DNA of 64,000 nucleotides from Sabellastarte sp. h YS-2021 (Eukaryota > Annelida > Polychaeta > Sabellida > Sabellidae), in assembly GCA_964017235.1 (NCBI GenBank), contig OZ024934.1, positions 82,178,706-82,242,705 of the forward strand. The letters are read 5' to 3'. The notes under the pieces are model-generated. The model had not been told where the DNA came from. It was given only the letters and a program-made list of their open reading frames with translations, and did not search any database. Shown piece after piece: positions 44,950-55,883 of this stretch; the stretch's first letter is position 1, and every line of letters starts with the position of its first letter. Made by a program: the position numbers and the translations under genes.

Positions 44950-46530
44950 TTTTTATATCACAAGAGTTTATAAAAATAGAAAACAGTACAATGCAACATG
45001 TAACTCTCAGACTTCAGCCTGTCGGCTACACCCAGAATCCTATGATGAAAATCAGTCACACAAACATTTATGCAAAACAAAATTGTCCACATTTAATTTA
45101 AACATTTCTATATTATATACACAATATATTCCAGTAATCTGAGGGTAGATAATAAATAATCCTAATTGCACGAATTAATACACACATAATTCCACAACTG
45201 GACTATTCAACTTTTGTGTTTGCAATTACAACTTCACTTCTCGACATGGTCACAGGAACAAGTATTACACATCAGAGCCAAAATCATGTATTTTCATGTA
45301 TTGTGCTTACTTACACACATATTTCTTCACGATTGTGTATTTAGTATGAAAGCCCACAAACACTTGAAGTGCATTCAAACGTATAGAGTTATTTGAGGTG
45401 AGATTTCAAATTTAAGTACATTGAAATGTTTTTTTTTCCTGAAGTACTGCTAGTTGTATTGATCACTCTGTATTCACTGGCTACCTTACATCACAGAGAA
45501 GGTTTCACACGAGTAATAGTGGCAATTTAAATAATTAAAATTTTATCATGTATAAGCCCATATAATTGTTCTCTTCAATTTACAGCACGTAAACCATGGG
45601 GTGACACACATATTCAGCACAGACATTGAGAATCAATCATAAATAAATAATTTAATTTTGAGCTTGCCCTATCTTGTAGTAGAGTAGATATAATGACATA
45701 CATATTTATCATATAGACACTAAGAGTTCCCAAATTAATGTTTCTAAATTAGAATGTATACCTTAGTCAGTGTGGGCAGTTGCATTATACCAATTGATAG
45801 TAAAATGTTGCATTATACCATTGTTGATAGTAAAATGTGTAAAAAATTAAGAATTTAATAAATATTTTTATCCAAATTTCCTTCTTTTTCTTGTTCACCT
45901 GCCCTGTGGGGGATGTACTTGCTGTCATTTGGGTGCCATTGGGCTCATTCCTCCAGGAAATAACCTAATTTTACACCCTGTTTTAGTGCAGTCATATTAA
46001 TTGTTATCCTTCTTATGAGTGGTCAATCTGTTGTTGAACCACGCGTGTGTCCAACATTTTTCCATTTCATTGCTGGACGTTGGACAGGGAACATAACCCC
46101 CCCCCCCCTTCCTGTCCCTCCCGGTTACATTGAAATTGGCTTTACTGTTTATTACTCGTAATATTGCTTATGTTATAATATGTTAATTGCTTCCAACATA
46201 CAAATTATGTAAAATATGTAGATTGCCGTATAGTATACAAGATTCACAATATATACATGTTCATTATATTAATTTTATATTTATATGCATGTTCTAATAT
46301 AGTATTAATATAGCCTATGTTATAGGCTGGATCATATTGTTGGGATGGTGCTATGGCTGGTGTGTCTTTTGGAATATGTTATCATATGGAGGCTTCATAT
46401 CTGCACTGTCATCTTTGCTTGTCTCGAGTGTGCTCTGCTAATCTGTGGAGGATTCCCCTGCTGGCTGGCTCTGCCCTGTGATGCTGTCTGCCCTTTATTA
46501 ATAATTATATCTACTTATATATTTCCTATA
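44950..46530. other. 5' flank of K2P gene B, nothing recognised
   Basis: The region should hold the promoter of the minus-strand channel gene, but no core element stands out. A C-run lies at about 46099. A sequence near 45845-45910 (ttcttgttcacctgccct) reappears in diverged form near 47575-47640. Confidence 0.4.
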
Positions 46531-46539
46531 TCTTGGCCA

Positions 46540-47123
46540 GGCCCGTATTCAGGAAAGGTCTTAGACTTAGCCAGGTCTTAGGCTTAAATCCAGTCTTAAA
46601 GTTAGGACTTTTGTCTCAGCTAAGTTTTGTCTTAAAATCGTATTCACAAAGGGTGACTTAGCCTTAGTCCAAGATTATCAAATAACCACAGTGGTTTTCT
46701 GTGTCATGTGACCTTTCTGTTCTATTCAAACTATACTATAGGTGACATATATGCTTCATTTAATGCATTTTATCTAAGGAAAAGTGCTGTTTTGAAATGG
46801 AAAACCTTGTTACCACATATAAACTTCCAAAGACTGCTTTAGTGAGGTGTTCTGTATAATTATACTTTATTTACAGCCATTTCAAATTTTGAAGTGGAGA
46901 AAAGTTTATGGCAGCCATGTTTAAGTCCTATTTACAAAATTTAAGCCCACTACCAACCAGTCTTAAAGTTGAGCCCTTGGCTAAGTCTAAGACCGGTCTT
47001 AAATTCTTTGTGAATACCACTAAGCCTAAGACAAAAGTCTTAGCAGTTTTTGGGCAGAAACTTGAGACAAAAGTCTCAACTTTAAGCCTAAGCCCTGACT
47101 AAGACCTTTCGTGAATACGGGCC
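46540..47123. mobile_element. Palindromic TIR element
   Basis: The left end reads ggcccgtattcaggaaaggt and the right end is the inverted ctttcgtgaatacgggcc. Subterminal zones on both sides repeat cttagactta and aagtctta motifs in inverted order, giving long fold-back arms. The centre is AT-rich and non-coding. It resembles a foldback-type or miniature inverted-repeat element. Confidence 0.7.
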
Positions 47124-47460
47124 CTGGGGCCGGTTTCACAAAGGATCTCAGACTTAGGCTAAGTCAGGGGCTTAAATCTGAGTCTTTTGTCTTTGCCAAG
47201 TCCTGGACAAAGGGTGACTTAGCGAAGTCCAAGCTTGTCATATAACCACAGTGGTTTTCTATGTCATGTGACCCTTTATTTCTACTCAAAATATTTTAGT
47301 GGTAATATATATCCCTTGTTTAGTTCATTTTATCTTTGTAAAAATGCTGTATTTTTAAATGGGAAACCTTATAATCATACAGACATGTCCAAAGAATAAT
47401 TTAGGGAGGTGTTCTATATATTTATTTTTTATTTTCAAGCATTTCAAATTTTGAGGGGCT
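47124..47460. mobile_element. Partial second copy of the palindromic element
   Basis: Directly abutting the first, it repeats the left arm (gggccggtttcacaaaggat, cttaggctaagtcagg) and the central part (aaccacagtggttttctatg). It stops at atttcaaattttgagg, before the right arm. Confidence 0.65.
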
Positions 47461-47649
47461 TTCTTGGGTTATATATCACTTCTGCTATGTCTATCTAAAA
47501 TATTTCTTCCAAATAACAAAGTGTACTCATGTATATCATGTCCTGATACATCAATATTTAGTTGAGTATAAAATGTTAAAAATGTAATAAATAAATTTGA
47601 CCCAAATTTTCTTCTTTCTTGTTCTCACCTGTCCTAGAGGGAATGGTAA

Positions 47650-48364
47650 AGCAATCGCCCAATTTTAAAAGATTCATGAATCCGGCGTGGGAGCTGCTAG
47701 AGAAAAGATATGCAATTGCTATCAGCTTCTTTCCTAAAACTTTATCAGGTGAAAACCAGGGTTGAAGTTCTAAACGATAGGTTATCATTGAAATTAGTTG
47801 AGTGTGAATCTCTACAGGATCGATATAAGACTAATACCATTGATTTACGAATGTCCTTAATGCCAGTATCATTGTACAAAATGAAGTTTGGGTTCCTAAT
47901 TAAAATTATTGAAAGATTTCTTTAAGATAAATATCTGATTGCCACCTGCTCGTTTTCCCGAATTGTTTATGGTCCTTGCTGGATCGTATGTAAGTTATTC
48001 AAATGTCAAATTCATTGACCATTTGGACCATTTGACAATGACTCAGAAGAAGGGAAGATCGAGGGCATTCACATGCCCTGATGGCAGAGTTACAGGCAGG
48101 TTCACCCTCCTACACCAACTTCACGAGACTGCTTCCAGAACTTTTTTCTTAGCTGGAGCAGAGGCTGATACCAACGCTGTAGCAATACAGGACTTGGTTC
48201 AGAGATCCTCTCAGGCCATGACATGTTGGTTCATTTTAAATCTTATTTATTTCACCTTTTGGCAGCTGGGGTGGGGCTGTCTTTCCTTGTTTTTGGTCAT
48301 CTACTTGTGCTCATCAGTTGTGCCAGTGGAATATCTGGTCCTTGTCTGTGTTGGCCGGGGTTAA
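47650..48364 (+). pseudogene. Possible decayed coding remnant, unrecognised
   Basis: Two plus-strand pieces look more protein-like than the surroundings. One, at about 47642-47760, reads FMNPAWELLEKRYAIAISFF. The other, in a different frame at 48035-48230, reads HETASRTFFLAGAEADTNAV followed by AIQDLVQRSSQAM. Stops lie between them. I do not recognise a family, and retroelement origin is possible given the context. Confidence 0.3.
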
Positions 48365-48571
48365 GGTGTTATGGTGAGCTGAGGTTTGCTTAGTTCTGAT
48401 TTGCTGCATGAGCCGATCACAGAGGCTATTGAAGGTGAATCTACTGGCATCAGAGGCATGGGACTTTAGAATGTGCTTGGTGCTACGTGTAATATGCACT
48501 AGTTAATGTCGGTAGACATCTGATAGGAGTACATTATGTGCGATATGCCACTTAATATAAATTTTCGCCAG

Positions 48572-48656
48572 TTAACAGACTACAACTTCTGACCCAGGGA
48601 TACCTGCTTCTGAAGCAAGCTACAGTTCTCTGGTTTACCAACTGAGCTATCATAGG
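48572..48656 (-). pseudogene. tRNA-Tyr-like relic
   Basis: On the minus strand it starts cctatgatagctcagttggt and has actgtagcttgcttcagaag, matching the 5' half, GTA anticodon and intron of the array tRNA-Tyr genes. The T arm (agttgtagt) has lost the TTC motif, and the 3' acceptor strand does not pair. It lies on the far side of the DIRS element from the array and shares a few flanking bases (ggatt-gt-t-tggtg) with array units. Confidence 0.65.
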
Positions 48657-48894
48657 ATTAGTATTGTGGTGACGAATTGTAAATTAAACGAGACTTACCT
48701 GTAACTTGAAGTTTGATTGAAGTTCAACGAGTCCTAAACAGGAATTAGCCTAATTTACATCGTTCTTGCTCTCGAAACAGCTTAGCCATTAGCAAATCTA
48801 ATCATTGCATCATAGTACAAGATTACCACAATTCTCAGGCCTGAGACATGTTACTTGTTTTGCAATAATTTTGGTTTGGTTTAATGATATTCAA

Positions 48895-49182
48895 AATGGA
48901 CAGTGAATCTGTATGCAGTTTGGATTTAACTCAATTGCAAAAAGTTCTGAGTCAGACTTTGTAGTCACAATAAAGTATTGCTATGGTAAACAGAACAATA
49001 CTCTGTAAACGATTTCTGTCCCTATGCAATATTGCATCACAAAGGTTGTACCTGCATTACACTTAGAATAAACACAGCAATACTCAACAAGTTTGATTTA
49101 CAAACAATTTAAAATGACAATATAAATGTGATATCTACAATTCATGAAGGATAAACAGAGCAATAATCTGCAAACTGGATTA
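48895..49182. repeat. Degenerate minisatellite, left flank of the DIRS element
   Basis: Diverged units of roughly 80 bases share aaacag-gcaata-tctg-aaac and caatataaatgt. The same style of repeat resumes at 54901-55260 on the other side of the DIRS element. Confidence 0.5.
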
Positions 49183-49440
49183 TTTAATAATAAATTAAAT
49201 TTTTATAAGTTAATACCTTACCTAGTGGACAGATGCATTTGTCCGGCGCCTTGTCGGTCTCGCCAAAGCGGCTCTGGCCGGGACTGGTAGTGTCCTGTTC
49301 ATTCGCCAGGTGGCTGTGTAGCCTTCCTGCCGGTGTACTGTGCATGCGTTGCGCATGCGCTCTTCTTCTTTTTGTTGCCTACCCTGAAAGGTCCCCTTTT
49401 TGGCTTAAAATAGCGGGGAAGGTAGGGTGGGAATCCCCCT
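49183..49440 (+). repeat. 3' inverted terminal repeat of the DIRS element
   Basis: The segment gtggacagatgcatttgtc to gcatgcgttgcgcatgcgc is repeated in inverted orientation at 54712-54900. Shared blocks include ggtagtgtcctgttcatt on the recombinant strand. The outer part (aaatttttataagttaatac) is complemented in the internal complementary region. Confidence 0.85.
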
Positions 49441-49534
49441 GTCCACTAGGTAAGGTATTAACTTATAAAAATTTAATTTACTATTAAATTTTCCATTTTA
49501 TTGCGTTAATACATCTTACCTAGTGGACAGATGC
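49441..49534. repeat. Internal complementary region of the DIRS element
   Basis: Its left half (gtccactaggtaaggtatta and on) is the reverse complement of the outer left end of the element. Its right half (gttaatacatcttacctagt and on) is the reverse complement of the outer right end, where gatgtattaacacaataaaa is found. In the DIRS model this segment templates joining of the two ends during circle formation. Confidence 0.88.
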
Positions 49535-49777
49535 AGAATAACTACCCAATAGATGGAGGGTAGCCAAATAAGGGAGATTCTTAAGAACTCTAGATACTAA
49601 GAGGGTGGATCCGGTATTGGTTAAGCAAACCGACTATAGGGACACCACCCTAGCCCCCCTTGTTTTTCCATCTATAAATAGGTCTTAGTATGGGATCAAA
49701 TGAGAGTACCGAAAGACCTAGAGGGGGATGAGAGTTCCGAAACCAATGAGGAAGAAGAACAGGAAATATTGAACTAT

Positions 49778-50184
49778 CTAAGAAGCACCCCTGGGTCCAT
49801 TTTGGATCATGGCAACCCAGAAGTAACCAAGATAGCGAAAGTTAGTCCTATCCATATAGTAACGTAAAGCTCTTACTGGACACAGTGACTTATCCTCCTT
49901 AAGAGAATTATCCAAAGATAGAGCCAAGGCCGGGATAACTACCAGAGCCACAGAGGCTGCGCCCTCCCTAGCCAGTTGATTCTTGGATAGGAAACTGGGT
50001 CAGGGACACAGCGAGACCTGACTCCAGTTCTCCTGGCTCTGGTTGAGTGTCTCTGAGGAGCCTCAATTCTTGCTGCCACTATGTCAGAGAACCCTTGTTC
50101 CTGAATGACAGGCTCTAGGAGCCAGGCATGTAGATTCAGATTGTTGAGATTTTTGTGAACAAGACCGCTGAAGGGCTGAGTCAC
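49778..50184 (-). pseudogene. Tyrosine recombinase remnant of the DIRS element
   Basis: One frame (50184 to 49939) holds LNLHAWLLEPVIQEQGFS and ARIEAPQRHSTR, the region that leads into the DIRS recombinase. After a frameshift, 49960-49778 reads VIPALALSLDNSLKEDKS then LCPVRALRYYMDRT, a conserved mid-domain segment. The N-terminal core and everything after this segment, including the H-x-x-R box and the nucleophilic tyrosine, are missing. The recombinase cannot be active. Confidence 0.75.
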
Positions 50185-50190
50185 CAGATC

Positions 50191-52362
50191 TCATTGAAGG
50201 GGAAGCCTGAATGGAATCTGAACTGAGAGGTTGACCAGATCCCAGAACCAAGACATGTTGGGCCACCCTAGGGCAATTAGGATCATTCTGCGACAACCTT
50301 GATCCACCACATTTGAAATCACCTGGTTGATTAGGGAGGCTGGAGGAAAAGCATAAACATCCAGATTCTCCCATGACAGACTCATGGTGTCTACTGCCCA
50401 GGCTACCGGATCCGGTACTGGTGATACAAACTTGGGAAGTTTATGGTTGAACCGGGTGTCAAATAGGTCTAAATGAGGCTGGGTCCATCTTGAGCACAAA
50501 AGATTGAACACCCGCTGAGAGAGGGACCACTCTGTCTGGATCAGCTGATTGTGTCTGGACAGTTTGTCTGCTATCGCATTCAACTGACCCAGTATGTGTC
50601 GAGCCCTTAGACTTATTCCCTGTGGGTGACACCAAGACAGAAGTCTCCAAAGGAGGGCACACAGAGAACCTGATCTCATACCTCCCTGTTTGTTGATGTA
50701 AGAGACTACAGTTGTGTTGTTCGTCACTGCAAGAACAATCTAGTCCCTGCAAAGATGCTTGAAACTCTTGAGGGCCAGAAGGACTGCTTTTAACGCCAAG
50801 AAATTTATGTGGAGGCGACTTTCTGGAGTGACCAAACACCTTTTGCAGTGGAGTACCCTAAGTGTGCACCCCAGCCTTCGTTTGAGGCGTCTGTAAACAG
50901 CTGAAGAGCGTGTTGAAGGGGGTGCAAAGGTTGGCCCCATAGCACATTGCTTTCGTCCAACCACCAATCTTGGTGGGGGTGAAGTGACTGAGGAACAGGA
51001 ATGATCTTTCCCAAAACCTCGGGGACACGCCAGTGTCGCTTCAAGTGCCATTGGATAGGCCTCATGTGAAGTCGACCTGACCACACCTGTTTTTCCGTTG
51101 CTGAGAGCAGTCCTATCAATGACATGAATTGTCTGACTGTACAAGTCTCCCGGTGTTTGATGAACTTCAACTTCTCCTGGAGGGCTGTCCCCCGGTCCTG
51201 AGTGGGTAGGACCCGACCGGTCATCAGGTCAAACCGGTAACCTATGAAATTGAAGACCTGTTGGGGGATTAGTTCTGACGTTTTCATGTTTACAACCCAC
51301 CCTAACTGTTGGTAAAGGACCAAGAGGGTCTGGGTATGTTGTAGGCAGATTTCCGGGCACGGGGCTCTCAATAACCAGTCGTCTAGGTACTGGTGGATTC
51401 GGATACCCTTTGCTTGTGCCATAAGTTTCACTTCCTTGACCACCTTTGTAAACTCGAAGGGAGCTGTGGCCAGATCAAAGGGGAGAGCTGTGAATTGGAA
51501 TGTCTGATTGGACAGGAAAAACCTTTGATTTATTGGAATGTGGAAATATGCGTCGCTGAAGTCCAGCGAAGCTACCCATTCCGCTGTTTGTAAGGATAAT
51601 GGATTGTTTCCGGGGTTTCCATCTTGAATGTATTGGTGCTGAGGTATATGTTCAATTGACTTAGATCTAAGATTGGTCTCCATTTGCTGTTTGGTTTGGG
51701 GACAAGGAAAAGCCGGTTGTAAAATGCCAGAGACAGCTTGACAACCACTTTCTCCACTACCAACTTGCTCATGAGATAGAGTAAGGCTTCTTTTAAGAAA
51801 CATGCTCATGAGATAGAGTAAGGCTTCTTTTAAGAAACGGTTCTTTACTGGATTGGTGTAACCACTTTGAACCAGTGGGAACCTTGTCAATAGGGGTTTC
51901 TGTTTGAAGAAAAGGGTGTAACCGTCTCTCAGAACAGAGACCACCAAAGGATTTGCACCCATTGCTTGCCATATATGCCAAAACCTTTGTAACCTTCCCC
52001 CTACACTCTGTTCGATGACAGCATTGGGGACACTGGGAACAAGAGGGGCAGAAAGACATGGATTTACACAACATACACCTTTGACATGCTTTATTCTGTT
52101 CAGTGACTGATCGGGACTTAATCCTTTCTTTTGTGGAAGCCCGTGTAAAGGTACAATAGGAGCATGAGAAACAGCATGACAAGACACATCCAACTTTAAA
52201 GTCTGTGCAACTACTGGATTTATTGTCTTTGAAACAACTGGGTTTGAAACTGTCTTTGAAATTGAATTGTTTACACTGTGAGCCCGTGAAAACACTCTGT
52301 TCTGAACACTTGGCAAGTCCAACTGAATTTGAGTTACTTGAACAGGGGTTGGACCGACACAA
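50191..52362 (-). pseudogene. DIRS reverse transcriptase and RNase H, frameshifted
   Basis: Reading 5' to 3' on the minus strand, a cysteine-rich segment (CPSCSQCPQCC, about 52030) precedes the polymerase. Next comes FYNRLFLVPKPNSKWRPILD (about 51690), in another frame from the following SLDFSDAYFHIP (51570), so there is a frameshift near 51610-51640. The catalytic block YLDDW is intact near 51385. A 37-bp direct duplication (51766-51802 and 51803-51838) also shifts frame. RNase H begins at LFTDAS (about 50895). The expected glutamate in HINxLE reads HINFLA, and the expected DNTTVV aspartate reads NNTTVV, so two catalytic residues are lost. ADKLSRH near 50560 closes the domain. Confidence 0.85.
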
Positions 52363-52674
52363 TAATTGTCATTTATAGGGCTTATACTGGTGAGACTTGG
52401 AGAAACGAGGGTTGGCACCCCGTCCATGCCCACGCCCCCTAGAACAATTCCTGCTAAACTGTCTTCAGGGCTGTTGCTGTTGAGAGGTTTGATCAGAGGA
52501 GGTAGAGGCTTTCTTATCCCTACACTCATAAGGGCGGTACCTGTGGGAGCCTCTCCAGCTAGTGTGCTGAGGAGCACCCGGTCCGGGTCCCTGAGCGACA
52601 CTGCTGGTTTCATGTTTTTGTATGTCCTGTTCTGCTGTAACAATAGCAGCATCTGGGAATAATCCGTATCCAAA

Positions 52675-54585
52675 CTATGGAGCATTACGCAAAAGATTCA
52701 TAGTGTCCTGTTTGACTCCATTTTTCACAAAATCCAAATATGATTCTCGCCTGAGAAGGATTAGATTTGACAGATGAACAAAAAGGCTGTCTGCAAGATG
52801 CTGAAGAGATGTGCCCATGCCTACAGACACTCGTTGGTGAAAAGCCATGAAGTGACGCAGGTCATTCAAAGCTCTTGTGACCTCCTTTGGTGCCTTGCCT
52901 TTGTTGATACGGGAACAAAGGAAAGCAATATTTTGAGACATCTTGTCTTGCAATTCAGTTGAGCATCTGTTGAAACCAGCTGCATGGTTAATGATGTAAC
53001 TGTCCTCCCTTGCTGCTCTTTCCCACTGATGTAGCGACTCCTGAGACATAGGCCTAGAAGGTGGTCCAGTCGAAAGATAAGCAGAGGCCCTTGTGATTCT
53101 GAGAAATTGTGAATTTACCTTAGCCTCAGTGTTGTGCCAACTAAAAACAGAACGTCCAGGTCTGTGAGGTCCCTCTGGTTTAATCAAGTGCATATTTACC
53201 ACCTTGACTGAGATTTAGGGACTTTTATGAACTGATCATGCTTAAGACCAGCAGAGTCTTGAGCCCGTGACGGGTATCCTTCTGCTACAGTGAGGTTCAA
53301 ACGTTCTAGCTTTTGGCATAGCCAATTGTCTGGGGGCATGGCAACAGATATTCTAGCCGGTTTCCTAGGTTGTTTGCCCTTCCAGGGATTATTCCATTTA
53401 TCTGGCTCTGAGTAGTCTGATTCAAAGCTTGGAATATGATGCCAGCTCATAAAGGATCTGACTGAATGGACTGTTTCCCTGTAAGTCATGTCTTCTGTTT
53501 GCTCCGGTGTTTCAGTGGAGTCTGACAATTGACCATCTTCTAAACCAGAAAACGATTCTGACCGGTCAACATCTTCATCAGAAATTTGCTCAAAAAGGGT
53601 ATCTTCCGCATCCGGTGGATATGCACAGGCACCGGTACAGAAATGTCCATAACGCGGCTGGTGTGAAACAGAGGAAGTATGACCGGTGGGACCGGTAGAG
53701 TCTTTCTCAGAACCGGAAGAGGGTTGATGAATGTCCACTTTTTCTGTACTCAGCTGTTTAGCAGACTCCGGACCGGAGCTGGTGACAGCTAGTGGGGACG
53801 TAGAACGTCCTTGTTTAGATGAAGAAGAATGCTTTGGGGCCAGTGAGGTAGACCGATTACGTTTCTTGTGAGACTTTGATTTCTTATCAGCCTTGATCTC
53901 AGTTTTAGTGTCTTTATCAACAGAATCGTCTGTTTTCCTTGATTTGTGAGTTTTATTTGTCTTTGTGTTCAACAGATTTGGGCTTTACTGAGGCACCTGC
54001 AGCTACCGGAACCTTCACCGGACCAGTGGGATGGGTGCCTGGGGCCATAAACGGTGTCTCAGAGATTAAGTGCTGAGAATCTACTGGTTTGACTGTTGAT
54101 ACAGCGGTGGAAAAGATATTACCACATGACAGGAGTGCCTCCATGCGGGCAAATTGTTCGGCCCACTTATCAGACATGGCCATAAACTGCTCTGATGTAA
54201 CAAAGTTGGTATTTGGAGCAGAATAAGATAAAGCCATGGTAGGTTGGATAGGAGTTGAAAGCTGCGCAGAAGACTGCGCAGACGGGCCACTTGGTGATTG
54301 AAATGTAGATTCATTGTCTGCAGAACTGATAATGGTAACGTCTTTGGGAGACACCAACAAACCCGCTTTCTTCTCTTTCCTAATCTTGTAGGCCGGTGTG
54401 GCTAGTAATTCTTTTTGTGAACCAGAGAATCTGTCACAAATGGGACAAGGTTTATCCAACACACAATTGTCTTCACCAATATGCTTGTCCCGACATCTTG
54501 CGCACTTGTTGTGCGAATCAAAACTTGCCATTATATGGCCACACGACCCTTTACGTTGTCCTTTTTTATCACCTGGGGAGGCCAT
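52675..54585 (-). pseudogene. DIRS gag-like frame, broken
   Basis: The start ATG at 54585 opens MASPGDKKGQRKG, followed by a cysteine- and histidine-rich block CARCRDKHIGEDNC and CPICDRF (possible zinc binding). The frame then continues in three pieces: 54585-53953, 53972-53196 and 53202-52675. Short overlaps suggest one-base frameshifts near 53960 and 53200. The middle piece is Lys/Ser-rich. The last, containing FNRCSTELQDKMSQNIAFLC and LNDLRHFMAFHQR, is the most gag-like. In active relatives I would expect a single frame. Confidence 0.7.
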
Positions 54586-54711
54586 GGTACTTAATATTCA
54601 ACACTACTACAAATATTTTCACCAAACTGAAGTTTGAACAAGTATAAAATATAATAAAAGTTTCTCTTAAACTCCAAGCATTTTACTTCCACGTACCAAA
54701 CAAAAATAGGG

Positions 54712-54900
54712 AGAGCGCATGCGCAACGCATGCGCAGTACAGGAGCAGGCAGGCTACAGAGTCACCTCGCAAATGAACAGGACACTACCGGTCCCGGCTA
54801 GAACCCAGCTCAGGACATTTTTTCTAACGTTTGTCTAGACCGGCAAGGCGCCTGACAAATGCATCTGTCCACTAGGTAAGATGTATTAACACAATAAAAA
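54712..54900 (-). repeat. 5' inverted terminal repeat of the DIRS element
   Basis: It is the inverted partner of 49183-49440; gcgcatgcgcaacgcatgcg lies at the inner side and gtccactaggtaagatgtat at the outer side. The two copies differ by small insertions, so the element is not recent. Confidence 0.85.
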
Positions 54901-55260
54901 TGTGCTGTACAAACTGTTGAATATGGCAATATAAATGTTACAACTGCATTATAGTTAAAAGGAGCAATAATCTGCATAAGTTTGCTCTAAACCTATTTAT
55001 ACAACGATACAAATGTCACAGCTGCATCATAGCTAATGATAAAACAGCTATACTCTACAAAACATTGTTGTACAAAGTTTTCAGTATGATAATTTAAATG
55101 ACACAACCACATTATGGTAAAGGATACTCAAGGATACCCATTACGATTAAAGATACTCATGGATGCATTTCCCCCTCAGCACAACTGCATTACAATTAAA
55201 GATACTCATGGGTGCATACCCGCTCAGCATTAAGCTCTGAGTCAGGTACTGTGCTATGGA
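54901..55260. repeat. Degenerate minisatellite, right flank of the DIRS element
   Basis: Units of roughly 80 bases share acaa-t-tcaatat-gcaatataaatg, actgcatta-a-ttaaa and gcaatact/aatctgca motifs. Short ggatactca repeats end the block before the tRNA array. Confidence 0.5.
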
Positions 55261-55340
55261 GACAAATTATAAAATTTTGAATTAGCTAATTTAATATATT
55301 CAGTTGTGTAGTATATATTTACAGACAAAAACTTTAAGTT

Positions 55341-55445
55341 GGTTTAAGGCGCCAGACTCAAGAGCTTTACCTTGCCTCAGAAATTTGATCTAATGAGGTT
55401 TCTGCTCCATGAATGTGGGAGGGGGTTCAAATCCCACACCTGACA
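55341..55445 (+). pseudogene. tRNA-Leu(CAA), 5' end replaced
   Basis: Homology begins at taaggcgccagactcaag; the acceptor strand and D-arm 5' side are missing. The sequence before it (acagacaaaaactttaagtt) is the flank normally found upstream of the Tyr gene, so this is a recombination junction at the array edge. It keeps the intron and the 3' half, with changes in the variable arm. Confidence 0.8.
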
Positions 55446-55553
55446 AATAATTTTTGATTACCTAATTCAACAAATTCAGTTCTTTAACGTGTATTTACAG
55501 ACAAAAACGTTAGGTTGGTTTTTGTGAGGGAGAAAATGACAAAGGAAAAAGAG

Positions 55554-55644
55554 TCCTGTGAGACAGAGTTGAACTGCCGACCTAAGGATATCTACTTCTG
55601 AAACAAGCTACAGTCCTCCGCTCTACCAACTGAGCTATCACAGG
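55554..55644 (-). tRNA. tRNA-Tyr(GTA), intron-containing
   Basis: Exon 1 (37 nt) starts cctgtgatagctcagttggt and ends actgtag with the GTA anticodon. An 18-nt intron follows directly after position 37. Exon 2 (36 nt) starts atccttaggtc and ends tcacagg plus discriminator A. The acceptor (cctgtga with tcacagg), anticodon stem and T stem all pair, and the T loop is ttcaact. A T5 run (ctcttttt) just downstream can stop RNA polymerase III. The mature tRNA would be 73 nt before CCA. The intron has two changes from the other copies but the exons are consensus. Confidence 0.9.
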
Positions 55645-55883
55645 ATTGTTATGGTGGCTATAGAAATATTTCTAAGTATGGAAAGATATATTCACTCGGG
55701 TTAAACTTACAAGTCTTAATGATTCAGTAAATCAGTCTTCATGACTGAGATGATGTTCATTCAACAGCAGTCATCCAAGTAGCCCTGTTATCATTGAATT
55801 TCTAGTTTACATGGCATTGACTTTAATTGTTAATGAAATATGTGTTAACATTTACACAATTGGCTGTATTGTATCAGAGCTGC

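Larger units (their letters stand above)
49183..54900 (-). mobile_element. DIRS-like tyrosine-recombinase retrotransposon, near full length, inactive
   Basis: It is bounded by inverted terminal repeats (49183-49440 and 54712-54900). A palindromic internal complementary region (49441-49534) lies next to the 3' repeat. Coding order on the minus strand is gag-like, reverse transcriptase, RNase H, then a remnant of the tyrosine recombinase. This order and the complementary region define DIRS elements, which use a circular intermediate and a recombinase instead of an integrase. No target duplication is expected. Frameshifts, a 37-bp duplication, loss of RNase H residues and deletions in the recombinase make this copy non-autonomous. 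Two smaller remnants of related subfamilies lie at 9590-10890. Confidence 0.9.
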
